A stretch of DNA of 64,000 bases from Candidatus Altimarinota bacterium (GTDB lineage: Bacteria > Patescibacteriota > Gracilibacteria > BD1-5 > UBA6164), in the NCBI GenBank assembly GCA_019454605.1, contig JACFNZ010000002.1:1-64000 (forward strand), given 5' to 3'. Below the pieces are notes generated by a model. That model searched no databases and had not been told where the DNA came from. It was given only the letters and a program-made list of their open reading frames with translations. Below, one piece after another: positions 42,734 to 54,124 of this stretch (positions are counted from its first letter, which is position 1; each line of letters starts with the position of its first letter). Position numbers and translations under genes: made by a program.

Positions 42734-42947
42734 ATTTTCTAAGTTCTGGGTCAAAGCTTTTAACAAATGGTAATAAAGCAACCATTCTAGCTCTTTTTAT
42801 AGCTAATGCTAATTTTTTTTGATTTTTAAGTGATACTCAAGTATAGTATCTTGGAGTAATTTTTCAAAACTTTGTAATATATTTACTTAAAAGTTCTGTA
42901 TCTTTATAATCAATTACTACTCCTTCTAAAGGACATTTATTCTTCAT
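42732..42947 (-). CDS. rpsR: Ribosomal protein bS18
   Basis: A 71-residue small-subunit protein. '[57 protein letters not shown]' is the bS18 pattern with the conserved GKI-x-PR and TG (glycines by TGA). Third gene of the operon rpsF-ssb-rpsR. One N-terminal Cys remains of the zinc-type Cys set. Confidence 0.97.
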
Positions 42948-42966
42948 AATATGCTAGTTAATTATA

Positions 42967-43362
42967 TTAAAATTTATCACTTTCATCATCTAATGAAAAA
43001 CTATCTTCTTCATCAATTGAGTCAAAGTCTGATTTTTTGTTTAAAAATATTAAATTTGAGATAACAATTTCTGTTTTATAACTTTTTGTTTGATCTTCTT
43101 TTTCTATAACTCTAGTTTTTAGTCTTCACTCAATATACACAAGTTTTCATTTTGTTAAAAATTTTTCAACTCTTTCTGCTAAACTTCCCCAAGCAACTAA
43201 ATTATGAAATTCTGATTCTGATTTATTTTCTCATTCTATTGTTTTATAATACCTATTTGTAGCTATTGAAAAAAATGCTACTTTTTTATTACTTTCAATA
43301 TTTTTTATAATTGGATCTCTAGTAACATTTCCTATTAAAATAACTTTATTAACAGTTCTCAT
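42967..43362 (-). CDS. ssb: Single-stranded DNA-binding protein
   Basis: A 131-residue SSB: 'VNKVILIGNVTRDPIIKNIESNKKVAFFSIATNRYYK', '[35 protein letters not shown]' form the OB fold, and the acidic C-tail ends 'LDDESDKF', a slightly modified form of the D-D-x-I-P-F tail. Sits between rpsF and rpsR in the usual order; 19 nt separate it from rpsR. Confidence 0.96.
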
Positions 43363-43378
43363 TTTACTTTATTTAATA

Positions 43379-43675
43379 TTAAATATCTTTTCTAACAAAC
43401 ATATGTCTCCATATATTTGTGTTTAAATTCATAATTTTAGTTATTTCAACTAATACTTTACCATCTATTTCTAAATCGTATAAAGTATAGTATCAAGTTG
43501 TAGAAGATTTGATTTTATATGCAAGATGTTTATCTCACCATATATCTTCTTTTTCTATTTTTGCTCATCTACTAGTCATAGCATCTTTTACAGAAGATAA
43601 AGTTTCTTTTTTTTCATCTTCTCAAATACTAGGATTTAATATAAGCATAAGTTCGTATTTTGCCATATTTCCCAT
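43379..43675 (-). CDS. rpsF: Ribosomal protein bS6
   Basis: A 98-residue (or 95 from ATG 43666) bS6. 'YELMLILNPSIGEDEKKETLSSVKDAMTSRGAKIEKEDIWGDKHLAYKIKSSTTGYYTLYDLEI' is the family pattern, with 'GDKHLAYKI' equivalent to the usual 'WGrRrLAYpI'. The shorter start MAKYEL is the more typical one; the longer one adds Met-Gly-Asn. First gene of rpsF-ssb-rpsR. Confidence 0.96.
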
Positions 43676-43780
43676 GGGTTATTATCTTTAATTTTTTAAT
43701 TAAAGAAGGATATAAAATAATAAGCCTTTTTAAAAGCTTGAGAAGTATTTTATAAAAAACAATTTAATTGTCAAAAAATT

Positions 43781-43808
43781 TTGACTAAAAACTTTTTTTT
43801 ATTACTAT
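43781..43808 (+). promoter_or_regulatory. Putative promoter of the DsbA-like gene
   Basis: TTGACT (43781-43786) and TACTAT (43803-43808) with 16 nt between, ending 48 nt before the ATG at 43857. Confidence 0.5.
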
Positions 43809-43856
43809 ACTTTCTAGAGTTTTTTTTAAATTCTTTTTATTTTTTAAAGATATATT

Positions 43857-44876
43857 ATGAGTGAAAACCAAAATAATGACTCAAAAAATCTAAATACTCC
43901 ATATATTATAATAATTATATTATTAATAATAATAGCAGCATTAGCTTTTTTTGTTGGTAAATGATTTAATCAAAGCAATAATTGAAATTCAAATACTCCA
44001 GTAGCTGCAGAAGTTAAGGATATAAAAATAACTGTTATTTGAGATAAAAGATGTAATGATTGTCAAACAGAAGCTGTGACAGAAAATTTAAAAACATTAC
44101 CATTTTTAACTTGAGCTACTTTTGAAGTAAAAGATTTTAGTGATTCTTGAGTTGAGGATTTAATGAAAAAAAATTCTATAACTAAATTACCAGCATTTTT
44201 ATTTAATACAGATAATGTTCCAGATGCTGATTTTAAAAAATATTTAGAAGTTACACCAGCATTTATGTATAATTTAAATATGTGAGCTACTTTTGATCCC
44301 TATGCTAAAATGAGTGAAAGATGATTTACAATAGTTCCAGATGGAATTTTAGCTGAAATAAAGAAAAATTCAAGAATATTATGAAAAGAAGATGCTGAAA
44401 TTCTTTGGGTTGAATATAGTGATATGAATTGTACTTATTGTAAAAAAATGCATAATGAATGAACACATGCAGCATTATTTGATAAATATAAAGATAAATT
44501 ATCTTTAGCATATCAATACTTTGCTATATTTAATAAAGAAGCCCCTTTAGCACTAGAATGTATTGCAGATCAAAAATGAACTGAAGAAATGTATCAAGTA
44601 ATAACAAAATGATATAAAGAAGAAAAGGCAACTCCAAATGATCTAGCTTGATTTGTAGAAAAACTTGATAAAAAAGCATTTGATGAATGTGTTGCAAGTA
44701 AAAAATATGAATCAAAAATAGATTTTGCTATGAAAGTTTGAGCTGAAACTTTTTGAGTAACTTGAACTCCTTGAAATATTTTAATTAATCAAAAAACTTG
44801 AGAATATGCAAAACTTCCTTGAGCATATCCAGTTTCAGAATTTGAAAAAGTTATAGATAAATTATTGACAAAATAA
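43857..44876 (+). CDS. DsbA-like thiol oxidoreductase with N-terminal anchor
   Basis: A 339-residue protein: N-terminal anchor helix (18-38, 'IIIIILLIIIAALAFFVG'), a first thioredoxin-like half with 'GDKRCNDCQTEAV' (C-x2-C), and a second with 'EYSDMNCTYCKKMHNEG' (NCTYC, DsbA-type C-x2-C), helical insert, and 'TFGVTGTPGNILINQKTG' with the cis-Pro TP motif. Probably forms disulfides in secreted proteins, several of which follow. Two separate CxxC sites in one protein are unusual. Confidence 0.87.
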
Positions 44877-44893
44877 TTAAAATAATGTAAAAT

Positions 44894-44922
44894 AAAAAAG
44901 ATATTAAATTAATATCTTTTTT
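44894..44922. terminator. Rho-independent terminator
   Basis: Thirteen-bp stem AAAAAAGATATTA / TAATATCTTTTTT with AAT loop, behind the DsbA-like gene. Confidence 0.85.
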
Positions 44923-44937
44923 ATTTTTTTATAAAAA

Positions 44938-44967
44938 TTGACTTTTTTATAAAAACAAGTATATATT
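44938..44967 (+). promoter_or_regulatory. Putative promoter of the adhesin gene
   Basis: TTGACT (44938-44943), 18 nt, TATATT (44962-44967), 31 nt before the ATG at 44999. Confidence 0.5.
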
Positions 44968-44998
44968 ACTAAATATTTTTATTTTTTAAATACTTTTT

Positions 44999-47900
44999 AT
45001 GGTGAAATCTTCTACTAATTCAGTTAATGAATGATGACAAGTTAAATTTTGACAAATAGCTAAATGATTTGATGAATTATATAAAAATAGGAAAGCCCTA
45101 GTTTCAGCTGCTGTTTTTACTGTTATGTCTACCGGGGCAATAGCTCAAGCAGAGATTAAAATCCCTCAAAATGTTTTAGAGGAAATTTGAAATATGTTAA
45201 AAAAACCTCAATGAACTCAAATGAGCTTATGAACATTAAATTGAGATTTTCTTTTAAAAAAAGTATGAGAAAATGAAGTAAATATATATAAATGAGATAA
45301 TTTAGTTTATGTTGTTTGAGAAAAAAAAGAAGAAGAAAATAAAAATAATATAGAAGAAGTTAGTTCTCCTAAAAAAAATAAATCATCTTTAAGACAGGCT
45401 TGAGAATGATTTTTAATAGACATAACATCCAATGCTTCTGTTAGAGTTTGAAATTCTTGAATGTATTGACCAACTGCTAGTTTTTGATATGCAAGTGAAA
45501 TTACAAAAAATTCAGCTATAGCTTTAGAAATAGAATGATGAGAAAATTTACAAAGATTTCTTACAACTATATGATTTAGTTTTTGAAATGGGGTTTTAAT
45601 GTTTTCTTGAGAACATTTATGAGTTAGAAGTAAGTTTCAATTTTCATCATGAGAAGTAGAGCAAATGGTTAGACAAAATAGTTTTTGAACTGCATTTAAA
45701 ATGCACTTTAATGAAAAAATCCTAAAATCACTTGAAGTTTCATGATATATAACAAAAGCCCAAAGTTATGAACTATCAAATAAAGAATATACAATAAATA
45801 ATGATACATTATTTGCAATTTATAATAACTACAGAAATATTGCTGGGGGAGAAAAAAAATGAATTCAATGAAAAATGAATTTTAAAATTTCAGAAAAATG
45901 AGAATTAATTTTATGATTAAATTATGAAACATTAACTCACGATTTAAAATACTCTACAGATAATAATAAGTCTCAAATTTGAGGTGTTATTTGATATAAT
46001 CATAAATTTTCTAAAAGCTTAACTTGAAAAGTTGAACTTAGAACTTGAGTTTCATCAACAAGTATATGATGAGAATTATCAAAAAAATTATCAAACTGAA
46101 CTATTGTTTGAATTACTGCTCGTCATACTCAAGGAAGAAATTGAACTTTAGATGATAATTATGTTTGAGTAACTTTAAAAATACCACTATGACAAAGAAG
46201 TAATTCTTTGAATAATAATAGTGCTATAGAAAGTATTAAAAACAATGTAAAACAATGAAATTTCGATAATACACATAAAGAAGTATCAAGAATAGTTTGA
46301 GATGTTAAAGCACAAAATAATTCGTTTAAAAATTATACAACTATTCATAGAGTTGACCAAAAAAGTGAAAGAATATTAGAAATTCAAAAAGGAAACTTGG
46401 ATGAATGAGTATCTATTTTAAATAATATGTGAGATTTGGTTGTAGATTGAGTAGAAGTAAGTGCAATATCATCAATATCAAAAAATTGAAGCACATTTAA
46501 CAATACTTGAGCCTTTCAAATTCAATCTAAAAAATTAGTTATTGTTACAAGAAATTTAATAGCTCCTGCTAAATGAAATGTAGATAATTATGAAGTATCA
46601 TTGGTGAAAATAAATTGATGAAAAGCCTTAGTTAGTCTAGAAGTAAAGTCGGGCTCAATAATAATTTCAAAAGTATCAATTGAAGATCTTTCAGCTATTA
46701 TTAAAGATAATTTAATAGAAACTATAAAACAAGCAAGAATTATTGATAGTGCTAATTATACTCCAAATTCATATTCAATCTTAAAAAATTCACTAAAATT
46801 AGCAGTTGAGGTATTTAATAATGAAATATCTACTCAAGAAGAAGTTGATACTGCAACTAATGATTTAAAAAAATCTATAGAACAATTAGTAAAGATTGCT
46901 GATTTTTCTAAATTAAAAGATAAATTAATAGAAGCTCAAAATATTTCAAAAAATTGATCTTGAAAATATACTGCTGAATCAATAATAAGTTTAAATCAAG
47001 CTATAATTTTAGCTCAAACTACTTTAAATAATTTAAATTCTACTCAAAAAGAAGTAAATGAGGCACTTGATATATTAAATCAAGCTATAACTAAATTAGT
47101 TACTTTAGTAGTTGATAGTATAACAAATATACAACCACCTGTTGTTTTAAGTGTAACAACTAATTCTATAAATGTAGCTAATTCTATATCTGATGCTGAT
47201 TGAATAAAAGATATTAAATATTTCTTATATTCTGATGCTTGATGAACTGCTCAAATACAAATTTCTACAACATGACAATTTGTTTGATTGAATCCAAATA
47301 CTACATATTACATAAGAACAAGTGTTTTAGCACTTAATAAATCAAATAATACTTGGGAAGTGAAAATATCTTGATTAACTAGTGCAGCTACTTCAAATAT
47401 TATTGTTCCAGTTTTACCAACATCAAGTTTTGGAAGTGGAAGTGTAACAAAACTAACAACAGATGGAACATTTACTAATACATTTACGACAAATTCGCCA
47501 TGAGCAGTGACATATAGTTCAAGCAATACAGCAGTAGCGACTGTAAATGCAAGTACATGAGTAGTAACAATAGTATGAGCATGAAGTGCTACAATAACAG
47601 CTAATCAAGCAGCATCACCATGATTTACATCAGATACAGACACATATAGTTTAACAGTAAATGCTGTAGTATGACCAGTTTTACCAACATCAAGTTTTGG
47701 AAGTGGAAGTGTAACAAAACTAACAACAGATGGAACATTTACTAATACATTTACGACAAATTCGCCATGAGCAGTGACATATAGTTCAAGCAATACAGCA
47801 GTAGCGACTGTAAATGCAAGTACATGAGTAGTAACAATAGTATGAGTATGAAGTGCTACAATAACAGCTAATCAAGCAGCGTCACCATGATTTACATCAG

Positions 47901-49063
47901 ATACAGACACATATAGTTTAACAGTAAATGCACCAGCAATAGACAATACTATACCAACTATAAATTCATTTAATATTACGTCAAATACTCCTACAAATAA
48001 CCCAGTAGTTTCTCTTTCGTTAAGCTGAAGTGATAATGTTTGAATTACTGGGTGGATTGTAAAAGAAAATAATTCAACAACTCCTAGTGTTTGAGATACT
48101 TGGCTTGCATCAGCTCCTACATCATTTACTTTAAGTTGAAATCAATGAGAAAGATATTTATATGTTTGGGCTCGTGATGCTGCTTGAAATATAAGTTCTG
48201 TATCTAGTCAAACAGTGTTTTATGATAATGTTAAACCAACTTTAAGAGCATGATCTCCTGTATATACTGTTAATTGAAATAGTGTAACAGTTGAAGTTAT
48301 ATTTGATTGAATGATTTGACCTAATGAATCTTGATCACACTGAAATTTTGTTCCTAGTTGATGGAGTGATGTATCAAATAATTCTTTTAAAAAAACTTAC
48401 TCTTCAAATACTACAGAATCAGTTTCTTTCCCTGATGCAGCCTGAAACTACTCAGATCCTGTAAATATAAATATTACTCAAATAGATAATACAGCTCCTA
48501 CAATAACTTCAGGAAGTAATTTATGAAATACTAATATAAATACTTTATTTAATAAAACTATTACATTTAGTGAATGAGTTACAATATCTTCAGTTTCTTG
48601 AGATCTAGCTAGCTTTGATGAGACAACTCTACCATGATCTCAAGTAACTTCTTGGGTTGTTTCTTGAACTCCAACAACAACTTGAACTAAAACTCTTAAT
48701 TTTACTATAACAGATAATGCTTGAAATAATTCAGTTGTAAGTGTAAGTATAAATGTGGTTGCCCCAGATAATATTCCTCCAAATTTAACTAGTAGTAGTA
48801 TAAATGTACCATCTAATGCAAATGGGTCTTGAACTTTAAACTTTAGTGAAAATGTAACACTAAGTTGATTATCTTTAGTTAAAGCTAGTGATTGAACTCT
48901 TATATGATGAGGTGTATCAGTTGCTTCTTGAAGTTGAACACCAGATATAACTTTAAGTGTAACAACTCCAAATATGCCTTGAGAATATGTTAAAATTATT
49001 TGAACAGCTACAGATGAGGCTTGAAATTCGGCTTCATTTGAATCAAGTGCTTGGTCATTATAA
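44999..49063 (+). CDS. Large surface protein: beta-barrel-like, FIVAR, Big-type domains
   Basis: A 1,354-residue protein. N-terminal region with a hydrophobic segment (35-50, 'ALVSAAVFTVMSTGAIAQA', likely signal). Residues about 130-400 contain many amphipathic beta strands ending in Gly/Phe or Gly/Leu ('GFGNGVLMF', 'ELILGLNYETL', 'GVIGYNHKFSKSLTGKVELRTGV', 'YVGVTLKIPLG'), the pattern of an outer-membr. beta-barrel. FIVAR-like domains (about 575-700), an Fn3-like segment, two near-identical Big-type Ig repeats (from 47408) and four or five further Ig-like units follow. Probably an adhesin; anchoring unknown. Confidence 0.75.
47408..47664 (+). repeat. Ig-like (Big-type) repeat, copy 1
   Basis: 257 nt repeated at 47675-47931 with two base differences (period 267 nt = 89 codons), encoding 'LPTSSFGSGSVTKLTTDGTF...TVNA'. 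Less A+T-rich, and richer in ACA/GCA/AGT codons, than its neighbours. Confidence 0.9.
47675..47931 (+). repeat. Ig-like (Big-type) repeat, copy 2
   Basis: Second copy of the 257-nt repeat at 47408-47664; differences are one C/T (Ala/Val) and one synonymous A/G. The 10-nt linker differs. Recent duplication. Confidence 0.9.
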
Positions 49064-49125
49064 TTAATTTAAAACAAATAAAATAAAAATAAAATAAGTT
49101 ATTTTAGTCTTTAAATATTAAAAAT

Positions 49126-52100
49126 ATGTTTAAAAAAGTTTTTAATATAATTGTTTTTGTTTTATTTGTTTTTTACTCTATTTCAAATACTACAGTTATT
49201 ATTTTTGCTAGTTCTAGTTTAGATATAACTGATATAAAAATAAATTGAAATGCAAATTATTCTAATTACTCTCTAAACCCTGGAGAAGAATTTTGACTTA
49301 GTATTTTTTGAAAAAATAACACTTGAATTGATATAAAAAATTTATTTGTGAACTTTGATTTTAAATCAATAGATCAAACAAATATAAATAATTATTTTTC
49401 ATATAATTGAACAGATTTAAGATGAGTTATAAACTATTGAACTACCATAAATCCTATTCCAAGTAGTGCATATGATATAAATAATTGATTTTCTAGTGAA
49501 ATTACAAACTGAAGTATACCTTTAGTTTTAAATACAAAAACTATGTTTTTAGATAGAGTTTCAAACTCTAACTCATGAATAAAAATATCAAATGATATAA
49601 AAACTTATGAAAATATTATAAACTATAACTTTAGCTGAAAATCAAATATAGATGATAGTGGTGTTATATGACCTATTAATTCTAAAACTATATATGTAAA
49701 TGTAAACCCTCATATAACAGATTACTATTTTGAAAAACAAGATTGAAGTGCTACAACAAATCAAATACAATGAAGTGAAGCAGAATCAATAAATCTAGTT
49801 TTAAAAGTAAAAGATTATAATTGATGTTTAAATATTTCTTCTTGAGAAGTTAAAGCTGATTTAAGTAATTTATGATTATCTTCTAATGAAACTTTATCAT
49901 ATATTTCTTGTGAATGAGACCAAAAAACAGCAGTTTTTAAAAAAAATTGAATTAAAACAAATGCATCTTTATGAGAAAAAATTTTTGATTATACTTACTT
50001 TATAGCTACAGATATTGATTGAAATCAAAATAATCCAAATGATCCAAACACTGATTTTGATTTAGAAGATAAAACCTCTACTCTTAATTTAACTGTAGTT
50101 CCAGCTTCTGCTCCACAAGTATCTTTTTTATCACTAAATAATGATAAAATTTGATGAAGTGAAAGGTTGTCATATAATTTATCTTTTTCTTGAAGTCAAG
50201 CAGGGGATTATAAAATTTCTATTAATTGATGATGAAATTGTGATACTTGAACTGTATTAAAAGATTGGAGTAGTTATAGTTGAGCTAATTCTTTAATAAA
50301 TGAAACTATAAACTCATCATCTTTAGCTGAGTGAAATAATTTAATTTATGCTTGTATAAAAAATAGTTGATGAAATATATGATCTATAAATTTTAATTTA
50401 ATAAAAGATACAACTCCACCAACTACATCATTTTTAATTATATCTCCTGCAAATGTATTATTAAATGATTCAAGTGTAAAATTTAGTTGTAATGAAAACT
50501 CTATTTATGAAGTTAGATTATGATGAACTTGAAATTATGATGGAACTTTTATCTGAAGTTGAGTTGCTTTAGCAAATACTGAGTATACAACATCTATTTC
50601 AAATAATCTCTTAAGTATAGGAAATAATACTATTTACTGATATTGTAAAGATGATGCTACTAATACATCTTTTAATACTTGAAGTATTAATAAAGTAAGA
50701 CCTACCGTTTCTATGTCAAATATTACGAGTTTTTTAGACAATGATATAGATAATGAATGACTTGATTGAAGAGATTTAAGTGTTTCTTGGGAAGCATTAA
50801 ACGATACTTTTGATACTTTTGAATCATATAGAATATATTTATTACCATCTAATATATCTTTTACTTGATGATTAAGTTATGTAGGACTTCTTTCAAATAA
50901 AAATACTACTTCATGGACTTGAGTTCAAAATACAAAAAAAGATAGTTTATGAAATGATTTAGCTTCATGATGAAGTTATAAAGTATGTATAAATATCATG
51001 TGAAAATCTTGAAATTTTTGACAAGAAAGTTGTTCTTCTCCAGCTATACTTACATCTGATATTGTTTTAAATGCAAAAATTACAAGTGCTAAATTTACAT
51101 CAAATACCACTTTAGAACTTACAACAGATACTACTTTAGACACAAATTTATCAAGTCATTCTTGAGGTTTAATTAGTTATGTATATAATCAAAATACTAT
51201 AAATCCAACTTGAGTTTTAAGTGTATCTTGAAAAAAAATAAATTTAATAATTCCAAACTTAAACAATATTTGAGCTACTTGATCAAATATTATAATGCAA
51301 ACTTGAGCATTAAGAAGCCAATGAGGTTGATTTAATAAATATGAAACTTTTAATACAATTAATGACTGACAACTACCAACTATCTCTTGATTTGTAAATA
51401 ATACTGCTTCAATATACAATAATTATTTTAGTTGAAGTATTGATGTGTTATTTAATTTTTGAGAAAATATGAAAGGTGCTTGAAGCACAAAAATTGTTTT
51501 TGATAGAACTTCTTGAAATGCCTCACCTCAAAAAATATTTAACATAACAAATAATTCAAATTTAACTTCTTGAAACCATAATGAAACTATATCACTTAGT
51601 TGATTACTTGTTTCTTGAACAAAGTATAATATGAAAATTATTTGAGAAGATCTCGCTTGAAATAGTGTAAACACTTGAAGTATAATAGTTTGATTTGACA
51701 ATACTTGACCATCAAAACCTACTTTAATTCATAGAGAAAATACCTCATCAACTACACCAATTTTAACTTGGAATGCTTCAAATGATGATAGTTGAAATGG
51801 AAGTTGAGTGGATAAATATATCTTAAAAATATATAATTGAAATAGTTGCGCGTGATGAGAAATTCAAACCTTAGAGTCTACTACTACTTCAAAAAATACA
51901 AATTCTTTAACTAATTGAACTTATTCTTGGAATTTATCTCCAATTGATAAACTTTGAAATATTTGACAAATATCAAATTGTGATAGTTTTTTAGTTGATA
52001 CAACAATTCCAACTATTGAAAATCTTTTAATAAAAGATCTAAATATAAACTCAACAAGTTTTACAAGTTCTTGAAATGATTTAGAAATAACAGCTAATTT

Positions 52101-54060
52101 AACAAATACTGATTTAAATCATATAATTGCTGATTTATCACTACTTACTTGAAACTCAAGCCATACTTGAGTTATTTGTGGTAGTCCTATATCTTGAATA
52201 AGTTGTAGTTATAATTTATGAGTAGTAAAATATAGTTTTAAAACTTGATTTGCTTGAAATATTTGAGAAGCTTCAAAATCTATTACTTTAAATGTTTCAA
52301 CTCCTTCTTGAGTAACAACTATTTCTAAAAATATATCTATAACAGTTGATTCAACTCCTCCAACTATTGCAAATATTATCTCACCTATAAATCAAACTTA
52401 TTGATGAAATAGTTTAAATATTTCGTGGAATTGATTAAGTGATAATAATTTAGAAAAAGTTTTTATAGCATATAAAAAGGGTAGTTGAAGTTATGTAGAT
52501 ATTTACTCTTGATCAAATATTTCTCCATATAGTTTAGATATTACAAACTTTATATCTTGAAATTATCAAATAAAAATTACTTGAAAAGATAGAGCTTGAA
52601 ATACTTCATTTAAAGAAAGTAGTATTTTTACTTTAGATAAAACAAAACCTGTTATAGCAAATACTGTATTTACTTCTATCGTTAATTGAAGTTATATAAA
52701 ATGAAATCAAGTATTTAATATAACTTGGAATGCTTGAGATATAACTGATACTTGATGACTAGCATGATCTCCTATCACTTTAGAATATTCAACAAACTCT
52801 TGATGAAACTGGAATATAATTGCTCAAAATCTTGCAAATAATTGAAGTTATAATTGGAATATTTGAAACTTAAATTCTAAAGAAGTTAAATTAAGAATTA
52901 AAGCAATAGATACATTTTGAAATGAATCAAATTATATTGAAAGTTCTTTATTTACTATAGATTCATCAGCTCCTTGATTAAATTTAGAAATTTGAACTCC
53001 TCCAAATTGAGTTTTTATAAATAATAATTGATTTGATATTATCTCTACTTTAAGTGACAATATAGAATTAAAAAGTGTATTTTATAATTTTAAAAATACT
53101 AGCTCAAACTCTTATTGGGATTGAAATAGTTACTCTTGAGTAAATACTTGGGTAAAATTAAAAGATTTAACTTGAATAAATTATAGTTTAAATGAGTTAA
53201 TTAATCCAACTATAATAAATTGAAATACATATGATTTTACTTTAAAATTAGTTGACAGATCTTGAAATGAAACTTTGTCAACTACTAGAGAATATATTTG
53301 AGATAATATTAATCCAACTTTAAATATTACAAATTCATCTTGATCTTATTTTTCTTGAAGTTTAAATATTTTAGGAACTTCTCTTGACTCTTGAGCTTGA
53401 ATTTCAAGTATAAAAATTAGTATAAAAAAATGAAATAATTATTGGAATTGAAATAGTTTTGTATGAAGTGAACAAATTTTAGCAACTCAAACAAGTAATA
53501 ATTATACAAATTGGAATTATAACTTTGTAGCTCATGCTAGCGAAAATGATGGAGAAAATTATGAAGTTATAGTTTATGCTTATGATAAATCGTATAAAGT
53601 AAATAATACAAGTTCTTGAAATATTAATATAGTTTTAGATAAAACTTGACCAGTTATTGATAGTGATATTTTTACTATAAATACTTCTTGAATTTTTTTA
53701 GGAGGAAATGATTTTTTAATTACTTGGGATAAAACTAAAATAATTAGTTCTTGATCTATTTTAAAAGTAAATCCTATAACTTTAGAATTTTTTAATTGAA
53801 ATAATTGGCAACTTGTTTGAAATAATTTAGAAAATTCTTGAAGTTATAATTTTACACTACCTTTAGTTGATATAAATAATGCTAGATTTAGAATAACATC
53901 TTTTGATGAAATAAGTAATTCTTCAAATACTATTTTGTCAAATACTTTTATAATTGATTCAACTCCTCCAACTATAAATAGTATAGAAACAATGGATTTA
54001 AATGCTAATTGACAAATAGATGCTTTACAAGTATTTTTTTTCAGAAAGTATTTTAGATAA
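49126..54060 (+). CDS. Giant Ig-like surface protein, N-terminal part (frameshifted)
   Basis: The first 1,644 residues of a protein whose reading frame shifts at 54034-54041. Signal peptide at 1-30 ('IIVFVLFVFYSISNTTVIIFAS'). A long string of Ig-like/Fn3-like units follows with Asp/Asn/Ser/Thr/Gly-rich strands and recurrent phrases such as 'DTTPPTTSFLIISP', 'AGNTSFKESSIFTLDKTKPVI', 'DSTPPTINS', i.e. bacterial Ig-like domains separated by 'D-x-T-x-P-x-I'. The frame ends at TAA 54058 shortly after an eight-T run; the frame continued one base off gives the rest of the domains. Full protein would have about 2,485 residues. Confidence 0.75.
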
Positions 54061-54124
54061 TTCTATTAATTTAAATGATTTTAGTATTGAATGAATTTGA
54101 ACTCCAACTTCTTGGGAAACTTGA

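Noticed and set aside
47308-47793. Minus-strand open frames in the Ig-like repeats
   Set aside because: They are antisense shadows of the tandem repeat; identical in both copies because the repeats are.
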